Of a stretch of 11,477 nt of DNA, positions 6,905-11,477 are shown one piece after another. The translations under genes were made by a program, and so were the position numbers. Numbering within the stretch: the first letter of the stretch is position 1; the number at the start of each line of letters is the position of its first letter. This DNA is from Ignatzschineria sp. (lineage in GTDB: Bacteria; Pseudomonadota; Gammaproteobacteria; Cardiobacteriales; Wohlfahrtiimonadaceae): assembly GCA_030151245.1 (NCBI GenBank), contig JASLEF010000177.1, positions 1 through 11,477 on the forward strand, read 5' to 3'. The notes beneath the pieces were generated by a model. It saw only the letters and a program-made list of their open reading frames with translations. It did no database searches and had not been told where the DNA came from.

Positions 6905-7531
6905 ATGGGAAGAAAGTTACAGAAATTAGAGATTTTACATGTCACAGATCTTCACTACCAGAAGAAGCTCTATCGCTGGATTGCGAAGGTAGAGGATCGC
7001 TTTGATCTGATCTGTTTAACGGGAGATCTTCTTGATGAACGGGCAAATGATGCTGGTAAGAAGCAGATTCGATATCTGAAGCGTTGGCTTGCTAAGCGTA
7101 AGACGCCGGTGATGATCTGTAGTGGCAATCATGATTATGTTAAAGAATCGATCGATTGGATGAAGGATCTCCCTTATGGTGATGGGCAAATACATCCTAT
7201 TTTAGGACTCAAAATTGCTTCTGCTCCCGAAGATTGTCGTGATTTTCGCCCCTATTATGATTGCGATATCTTGTTACATCATTATCCCCCGAAAGGAACA
7301 CCAACGGCATTTCATCGTAAGAAGGGAAAAGATGTTGGAAGCAAATGGTTAGCGCAAGAATTGCCTAACCTTCGATGTCAGCTACTCTTAACAGGACACG
7401 CTCATCGTCCACTTCTCCCTATTTTTGTACGCCACGGAATTAAAATTTATAACTCAGGTGGGGATCATGCTCCTAAGCAACCGAAATATAGTCATATTAC
7501 TTACTATTTTCCCAAGAATAAGAGATGTTAA
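6905..7531 (+). CDS. Small calcineurin-like metallophosphoesterase
   Basis: A 208-residue protein with the full two-metal phosphoesterase motif set: D15-x-H17 (VTDLHYQ), GD41 (LTGDLLDE), GN75H76D (CSGNHDY), the H125-H126 pair (DILLHHYPP) and GH165xH167 (LTGHAHRP). No signal peptide is present, so it is cytoplasmic. The substrate cannot be told from sequence. GNHD rather than the GNRD of LpxH argues against a UDP-diacylglucosamine hydrolase. ATG at 6905 comes 3 bp after the lipocalin stop with no clear ribosome site, so translation is probably coupled. A terminator follows. Confidence 0.85.
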   Translation: MGRKLQKLEILHVTDLHYQKKLYRWIAKVEDRFDLICLTGDLLDERANDAGKKQIRYLKRWLAKRKTPVMICSGNHDYVKESIDWMKDLPYGDGQIHPILGLKIASAPEDCRDFRPYYDCDILLHHYPPKGTPTAFHRKKGKDVGSKWLAQELPNLRCQLLLTGHAHRPLLPIFVRHGIKIYNSGGDHAPKQPKYSHITYYFPKNKRC

Positions 7532-7581
7532 GAAGAGAAAGTAGAGAAAGCGGAGTGTGCAATGATTTAAGTAGATAGAGG

Positions 7582-7616
7582 AAGGTAATCTAGGATTACT
7601 TAGATTGCTTTTTTTT
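7582..7616 (+). terminator. Terminator of the lipocalin-phosphoesterase unit
   Basis: aaggtaatcta (7582-7592) pairs with tagattgcttt (7601-7611) over 11 positions including two G-T wobbles, with an 8-nt loop. The T run covers 7609-7616. Confidence 0.75.
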
Positions 7617-7645
7617 AATAAATTTCTCTTCTTTCTTCTCTTTTT

Positions 7646-7673
7646 TTGAAAAGCATGATATTTTGGGTATAAA
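7646..7673 (+). promoter_or_regulatory. Candidate promoter P1 of the MetQ-like gene
   Basis: TTGAAA (7646-7651) and TATAAA (7668-7673) are spaced by 16 bp and each match consensus at five of six positions. Transcription from here would give a leader of about 190 nt that includes both tandem arrays. Confidence 0.45.
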
Positions 7674-7708
7674 TATATAAAACTTATATGTTTAATTTTA
7701 GGTGCTAT

Positions 7709-7737
7709 TTTAGAGCTGTGATAGATCAATTTATAAT
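7709..7737 (+). promoter_or_regulatory. Candidate promoter P2 of the MetQ-like gene
   Basis: TTTAGA (7709-7714) and a perfect TATAAT (7732-7737) are 17 bp apart. The -10 falls inside the first 13-bp repeat unit, so anything binding that array would affect this promoter. Confidence 0.4.
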
Positions 7738-7768
7738 CTGGGTTTATAACCTGGATTTGTGATTTGGT
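7730..7768. repeat. 13-bp tandem array (three units)
   Basis: The units tttataatctggg (7730-7742), tttataacctgga (7743-7755) and tttgtgatttggt (7756-7768) are contiguous with a 13-bp period; the third is more diverged. The array overlaps the -10 of candidate promoter P2. Confidence 0.6.
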
Positions 7769-7802
7769 TATAGCGTTGTAGCACTATTTTTTATATTTCA
7801 AT

Positions 7803-7857
7803 GTCTTATAAACGACTTATAAACGTCTTATAAAAGACTTATAAGAGTCTTATCAAT
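7803..7857. repeat. 11-bp tandem array (five units) in the leader of the MetQ-like gene
   Basis: Five contiguous units follow consensus G(T/A)CTTATAAAC, alternating gtcttat and gacttat: 7803, 7814, 7825, 7836 and 7847. The period is about one helical turn. The alternation creates local inverted repeats, gtctt-ataa-aagac (7825-7838) and agact-tataag-agtct (7835-7850), which cannot form at the same time. The array ends 3 bp before the ribosome site gggggag (7861-7867). Confidence 0.8.
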
Positions 7858-7871
7858 AGAGGGGGAGTTGT

Positions 7872-8723
7872 ATGGTGGGAAGTGCAGAGCAAGAGAACTC
7901 ATTGCGACAAAAATTGGAGAAAGGTGTGAAAATTGCCACCCTTTTTCTATTAGGGGGCATATTAACCGCATGTGGTGATTCAGCGGATAAAAATAACAAA
8001 GTTTTACGGGTTGGGATGCCGCCGAGTGCGCACAATATCTTGGTGGAGAAGGTTGTCAAACCTGAGCTTGAAGCAAAAGGGTATGAGGTGATCTTTCGAA
8101 ATTTTGGCGCATTAAGAGATGCTAATAGTGCATTAGTTGAAGGTGGAATCGATTTTCATACTGCGCAACATCAAGCTTATCTCGATGTCTATAAGAGAGA
8201 AACTGGTGCCGATCTTGTCTCGATTGTCCATACGCCATCAATACCGGCATTTATCTATTCAACTCGACAGAAGACATTAGATGTAAATGAGGGCGCCTCT
8301 ATTTTAATTCCAAATGATCCTTCTAATGCGGCGCGTTCTTATGCACTCTTGCAGAAGATCGGTTGGATCGAGTTAGATCCTAAAGTAGATTTAGCGATTG
8401 TAACGGCAAAAGATATTACAAAAAATAGTAAAAATCTACAATTTACTGAGGTGGATTCAGCGCTTATTCCTCGTCTTCTTGAGGAGATCGATTATGGTGT
8501 TATGCCGGGCGGCGTAGCTCTTTTGGGGGGAATTGGGCCGGAATATGCATTAGCCCATGAGACTTTTCTGCCTGATCTTGAGTTGATGGTAACCGTTAGA
8601 GCAGAGGATCAAAATGCTCCTTGGACTGAAGATGTCAAAGCCGCCTTTCAATCTGAGAAGATGCGTGAGTTTATCGAAACAGATCCTGATATTGCCGGAT
8701 GGTTTATTTGGCCAGAAGGTTAA
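7872..8723 (+). CDS. Solitary divergent MetQ/NlpA-family substrate-binding lipoprotein
   Basis: A 283-residue binding protein of the methionine-uptake (MetQ/NlpA) family. The lipoprotein signal has hydrophobic core IATLFLLGGI and lipobox L31-T-A-C34, so it is lipid-anchored at C34. The two-lobed domain follows (VLRVGMPPSAHNILVEKVV; IPNDPSNAARSYALLQKIGWI; VDSALIPRLLEEIDYGVM). Two ligand-side stretches are unlike standard MetQ: HTAQHQAYLD at 96-105 where NYFQH.PYL is usual, and MPGGVALLGGIGPEYAL at 211-227 where an INxNYAL-type stretch is usual. It may therefore bind something other than methionine. No metN or metI lies next to it. ATG at 7872 follows the strong site gggggag; a GTG at 7926 behind ggagaaagg is a possible second start, giving a more typical short signal peptide. 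Confidence 0.85.
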   Translation: MVGSAEQENSLRQKLEKGVKIATLFLLGGILTACGDSADKNNKVLRVGMPPSAHNILVEKVVKPELEAKGYEVIFRNFGALRDANSALVEGGIDFHTAQHQAYLDVYKRETGADLVSIVHTPSIPAFIYSTRQKTLDVNEGASILIPNDPSNAARSYALLQKIGWIELDPKVDLAIVTAKDITKNSKNLQFTEVDSALIPRLLEEIDYGVMPGGVALLGGIGPEYALAHETFLPDLELMVTVRAEDQNAPWTEDVKAAFQSEKMREFIETDPDIAGWFIWPEG

Positions 8724-8795
8724 AGCATCAGATTGATCTAAGAGTGCGCATAAAAAAAGAGAAAGTTTGAGTAAATGTGAATATTTGTTGAACAA

Positions 8796-8834
8796 ATCCC
8801 CTTTTTTTCTAAAGAGAAAAAAGGGGTTATTTTT
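8796..8834 (+). terminator. Terminator of the MetQ-like gene
   Basis: cccctttttt (8798-8807) pairs with aaaaaagggg (8817-8826), with a further ct/ag pair inside, followed by ttattttt. It lies about 75 bp past the stop codon. Confidence 0.7.
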
Positions 8835-8940
8835 CAATCCTATTTTCTTTACAATCTCACCTGCTATTAAATGGTAATAGATCTTAAATGCGTCCTTTTT
8901 TAAAAAGATAACAGCTCTACGATAGACTTATTTCTTTGAT

Positions 8941-8969
8941 ATCTACCGGCTTTTTGGCAGATTTTTTTT
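8941..8969 (+). terminator. Second terminator-like hairpin with no gene in front
   Basis: atctacc (8941-8947) pairs with ggcagat (8956-8962) at six of seven positions around an 8-nt loop, followed by eight Ts (8962-8969). It comes after the terminator of the upstream gene and before the deaminase promoter region. Between 8835 and 8940 no coding region is seen. Confidence 0.4.
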
Positions 8970-9084
8970 AAAAATGTCTAGTTCTATAAAAAACATTATG
9001 TCTTTTTATAAGTCATTTACTATTCAATAAAAATTACCTTCTCTCCATTGAAAAAAATTATCGCTTTATAAGAAGTGCTAAAAA

Positions 9085-9098
9085 TTGATCATGATCAA
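9085..9098. promoter_or_regulatory. FNR-type operator upstream of the deaminase gene
   Basis: TTGAT-catg-ATCAA matches the FNR consensus TTGATNNNNATCAA exactly and sits in a longer perfect 16-bp palindrome (9084-9099). It is centred about 83 bp before the start codon at 9175. Possible -10 elements are TAAGAT (9115-9120) and TATAAA (9128-9133). Neither gives the exact -41.5 spacing of a class II activated promoter, so the direction of control is open. Confidence 0.6.
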
Positions 9099-9174
9099 TA
9101 AAATTTTCTCATGATAAGATACGCGCTTATAAATTTTAAGGTGTTTTAACATAATTATTTGAATGGAGTTTGAT

Positions 9175-10593
9175 ATGAGTATTTCACGTAGAAAGTTTCT
9201 TCTAGGTGCAGGTGCTGTAGGCGTTTTAGGGGCAGGGGCAGCAGTTACCCCAATGATTCGTAGAGAAGGAACGTTAATTGCGACCACTTCTCGAGCGCCC
9301 TATGTTGCAGGAACAGAAGGGGCTTTACCGAAAGAGTCTGATGTTGTGATTATCGGTGCCGGTATTCAAGGAATTATGAGCGCAATCAATATGCGTGAGC
9401 GCGGGATGAGCGTCACAATTGTTGAAAAGGGCGAAGTTGCGGGTGAACAATCTGGTCGTGCTTATAGTCAAATTATCAGCTATAAAACAGCGCCAGAGAT
9501 CTTCCCACTTCACCATTATGGTAAAAAGTTGTGGCGTGAGATGAATGCCCGTGTAGGTGCTGATACCTCTTACCGCACTCAAGGTCGTGTTGAAGCCATT
9601 ATCACACCTGAAGAACTTACGACTGTGCAAGAATGGATTGCACTTAACTCTCAAAACCCAGGATTTGATACACCTTTAAAGACCCGTATCATTCAAGGTA
9701 AAGAGTTAGCAGATCGTCTCCCTAATGCACAAACTGCTTGGGAAGTTGCAGGTTTTGAAGAAGATGCCGGAAGTGTTGATCCTGAGCGCGGAACCACTGT
9801 TTTAGCTGAATATGCGAAACGAATTGGTGTGAAGATTTTTACCAATTGTGCAGCTCGCGGTATCGAAACTGAAGGGGGTAAGATTACTGAAGTAGTGACT
9901 GAGAAAGGCGCTATTAAGACAAATCTTGTGGTCTTGGCAAATGGTTTCTGGGCTCGTCTCTTTATGGGGAATATGGGCGTTGATCTTCCTACGCTCAATG
10001 TCTACCTCTCTCAGCAGGTAGTTGAAGGGGCAGAAGGCGCTCCAAGAGGAAACGTCCATCTTCCGAATGGTATCCATTTCCGTGAACAATCAGATGGTAC
10101 TTATGCTGTCGCTCCTCGTATCTTTACCAGCTCTATTACAAAGGATAGCTTCCTCTTAGGTCCTAAGTTTATGCATCTTTTAGGCGGAGAAGATCTTCCA
10201 TTAGAGTTTAAATTAGGAAGCGATCTCTACAACTCATTCACTATGAAGACTTCATGGAGCATGGATGAAGTAACACCATTTGAAGAGTATCGTGTTGCAT
10301 CCGCAACGCCTAATAATGAGCATCTTGATGGCGTATTTGATCGAATGAAGGCAGAGTTCCCACAATTTGCAGACTCTAAAGTGATCGAGCGTTGGGGCGC
10401 ATGTATTGCACCGACAGCAGATGGCGCTCCGATTATCTCAGAAGTTGAGAAATATCCTGGTCTTGTGATCAATACAGCAACAGGTTGGGGCATGAGTGAA
10501 AGCCCAGCGGCAGGTGAGATTACTGCAGACTTGATTATGGGTAGAACACCGATTATCGATCCAACGCCTTATAGCATCAAACGTTTCTCATAA
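9175..10593 (+). CDS. Membrane-associated L-amino acid deaminase (LAAD, FAD-dependent)
   Basis: A 472-residue flavoprotein very similar along its whole length to the L-amino acid deaminases of Proteus and Providencia as I remember them. These convert L-amino acids to 2-oxo acids and ammonia and pass electrons to the respiratory chain instead of making hydrogen peroxide. The order is twin-arginine N-terminus SRRKFLLGAG with a hydrophobic stretch, EGTEGALP linker, FAD motif GAGIQG (residues 61-66), GEQSGRAYSQIISYK with Q99, FREQSDGTYAVAPR with R315, and the C-terminal FAD/substrate motif NTATGWGMSESP with W438. All key substrate-site positions I know of are kept or nearly so. ATG at 9175 has ggag six bases upstream; an in-frame ATG at 9163 has no ribosome site. 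It is a single gene with a terminator. Broad versus aromatic/aliphatic preference cannot be read. Confidence 0.9.
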   Translation: MSISRRKFLLGAGAVGVLGAGAAVTPMIRREGTLIATTSRAPYVAGTEGALPKESDVVIIGAGIQGIMSAINMRERGMSVTIVEKGEVAGEQSGRAYSQIISYKTAPEIFPLHHYGKKLWREMNARVGADTSYRTQGRVEAIITPEELTTVQEWIALNSQNPGFDTPLKTRIIQGKELADRLPNAQTAWEVAGFEEDAGSVDPERGTTVLAEYAKRIGVKIFTNCAARGIETEGGKITEVVTEKGAIKTNLVVLANGFWARLFMGNMGVDLPTLNVYLSQQVVEGAEGAPRGNVHLPNGIHFREQSDGTYAVAPRIFTSSITKDSFLLGPKFMHLLGGEDLPLEFKLGSDLYNSFTMKTSWSMDEVTPFEEYRVASATPNNEHLDGVFDRMKAEFPQFADSKVIERWGACIAPTADGAPIISEVEKYPGLVINTATGWGMSESPAAGEITADLIMGRTPIIDPTPYSIKRFS

Positions 10594-10615
10594 GTAAGTA
10601 TCGATATTGAGGTAT

Positions 10616-10689
10616 CGATTAGTAAAATTGAATATATTCAATATTCAATATTCAATATTCAATATTCAATATTCAATATTCACTAATCG
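10616..10689. repeat. Inverted repeat enclosing a heptanucleotide microsatellite
   Basis: The heptamer tattcaa runs through six full units from 10635 to 10676 plus a partial seventh to 10682. It is enclosed by a perfect 8-bp inverted repeat, cgattagt (10616-10623) and actaatcg (10682-10689). A perfect 16-bp palindrome, attgaatatattcaat, lies at 10627-10642. The element is in the 3' untranslated region of the deaminase gene, ahead of its terminator. Confidence 0.85.
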
Positions 10690-10705
10690 CTAATCATTTA
10701 GATGC

Positions 10706-10765
10706 AAAACCCAACTGTTCCATTATCTCTCTTACAAAGAGAGGGGTAAGGCAGTTGGGTTTTTT
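10706..10765 (+). terminator. Long nested terminator hairpin after the deaminase gene
   Basis: The outer stem aaaacccaactg (10706-10717) pairs perfectly over 12 bp with cagttgggtttt (10752-10763). Inside, ctctctt (10727-10733) pairs with aagagag (10737-10743), with a few more pairs between. Six Ts follow ggg (10760-10765). It may also slow - strand transcripts arriving from the right. Confidence 0.8.
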
Positions 10766-10871
10766 ATACTCTTTTGCGGCGAAATATCGAGGCTAACCAA
10801 TATTGTGCTGAGTCTTGTATGGAGCATCGTATTCAATATTATCTTGAATGTTCTATAGACTTATTAGTTCG

Positions 10872-11477
10872 TTAGAAGCTTGCATTGAGTAGATAAGCAT
10901 CGCCTCTTCTTGGTGCATGCTTTCGAATACGCTCCATCTCAGCTGGAATCTGGATAAATTGATTGGTCATCTCCACAATGCAACGATCGAGCTGATCATT
11001 ACCGCTGCTCTTATAGACACCGGTTCGTAACGGGTTTTCATAGATAATGAGTGCGACACGATATTGTCGATTCTGCCCCTTAATATAGCGATCATAACAC
11101 TGGGTTGATTTGAGCGAGACATTGTACTCCAATCTACGAATATGGCTCTCGGCAGCATTATAGATATTGCGATAAGCCTTAATTTCTGCTCTCTCTGGAT
11201 TCTCTTCCTCAACTAAGATCTCCTCTTCAAGGGGAATTGGCTCGCTATCGGGAGAGTCGAGATAGTGAACGATCAGAGGTGTCGATTCTGCTTTTTGTAT
11301 CTCTTCAAGAACTTCATCAATCTCTACAACTTCATCATTGCTCTCATCAAGCATCTCATTAAGAATTTCATCTTCTATTTCATCGAGTGAGTCATTAACG
11401 GCATCCTCTACTGCTACGTCGTTCTCCTTAAAGTTTTGTGGGTTATATTGTTTAAGAAGATCGATAAATTGAGGTGA
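10872..11477 (-). CDS. C-terminal part of a protein with a TonB/TolA-like end
   Basis: The frame is open to the right edge (201 residues visible, stop at 10872), so the start lies outside the window. The visible N-terminal half is very acidic (for example DSLDEIEDEILNEM, PLEEEILVEEENPERAE). The last ~100 residues look like a TonB/TolA C-terminal fold: RNIYNAAESHIRRLEYNVS, then a strand YRVALIIYENP, a turn and VYKSSGNDQLDRCIVEMTNQF followed by IPAEM. Such domains contact outer-membrane partners at the far end of a periplasm-spanning protein. C-terminal cysteines (TQCYD, DRCIV) could form a disulfide. The assignment is by pattern only, and an unrelated envelope protein remains possible. Confidence 0.5.
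   Translation of the reverse strand, partial: SPQFIDLLKQYNPQNFKENDVAVEDAVNDSLDEIEDEILNEMLDESNDEVVEIDEVLEEIQKAESTPLIVHYLDSPDSEPIPLEEEILVEEENPERAEIKAYRNIYNAAESHIRRLEYNVSLKSTQCYDRYIKGQNRQYRVALIIYENPLRTGVYKSSGNDQLDRCIVEMTNQFIQIPAEMERIRKHAPRRGDAYLLNASF

Noticed and set aside
7454..7729. Open frame of 91 codons on the - strand overlapping the phosphoesterase end
   Set aside because: It spans a terminator and AT-rich intergenic DNA and has no ribosome site or recognisable domain.
7803..7857. CRISPR array
   Set aside because: The units are only 11 bp and contiguous, with no spacers, and no cas gene is present.
9163..9174. Upstream in-frame ATG for the deaminase
   Set aside because: It has no ribosome site, while ATG at 9175 has ggag at the right distance and gives the family's usual N-terminus.
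9325..10493. Several open frames of about 90-110 codons on the - strand
   Set aside because: They lie inside the well-supported deaminase gene, show no family resemblance and are shadows of its codon pattern.

Overview
The window looks like a chromosomal segment of an AT-rich gammaproteobacterium that carries the end of a prophage. The best guess at the organism is a fly-associated genus such as Ignatzschineria or a relative. That rests on the mix of genes seen here (a Proteus-type L-amino acid deaminase, a lipocalin, a MetQ-like lipoprotein) and on base composition, not on a marker gene, so it is tentative.

Region 1 (1 to about 5524) is the end of a lambda-like prophage. Two late genes run on the + strand: the C-terminal part of a J-like central tail fibre, which holds a 300-bp in-frame tandem repeat, and an Stf-like side tail fibre. 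Each is followed by a terminator. Facing them on the - strand are a tyrosine integrase (5345 to 4098) and, downstream of it, three small AT-rich genes. These are a 49-residue membrane protein, a 158-residue protein overlapping its 3' end, and a 121-residue secreted protein. This is where lysogenic-conversion or superinfection-exclusion genes usually sit, and none has a function I can name.

Region 2 (about 5346 to 6346) is an integration zone around an elongator tRNA-Met (5567-5643, CCA encoded). An 11-bp copy of the tRNA 3' end lies 120 bp upstream at 5514-5524 and is the likely prophage right attachment site. Three pairs of direct repeats, each with an exact 12-bp period, sit upstream of int and downstream of the tRNA, as expected of integrase arm-type sites. 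The two pairs beyond the tRNA have no integrase beside them, which suggests the scar of a lost element. The rest of 5820-6346 is gene-free.

Region 3 (6347 to 11477) is ordinary chromosome. It starts with a two-gene unit, a Blc-like lipocalin without a lipid-anchor cysteine and a small metallophosphoesterase, ended by a terminator. Next is a solitary, divergent MetQ/NlpA lipoprotein behind a leader with two tandem arrays (13 bp x 3 and 11 bp x 5). Then comes a membrane-type L-amino acid deaminase with a twin-arginine N-terminus and a perfect FNR-type palindrome upstream. Its 3' region holds a seven-base microsatellite inside an inverted repeat, then a long terminator hairpin. The window ends in the C-terminal part of a gene on the - strand that resembles TonB/TolA C-terminal domains. 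The MetQ-like protein and the deaminase together suggest scavenging of amino acids in a protein-rich niche, which is inference.
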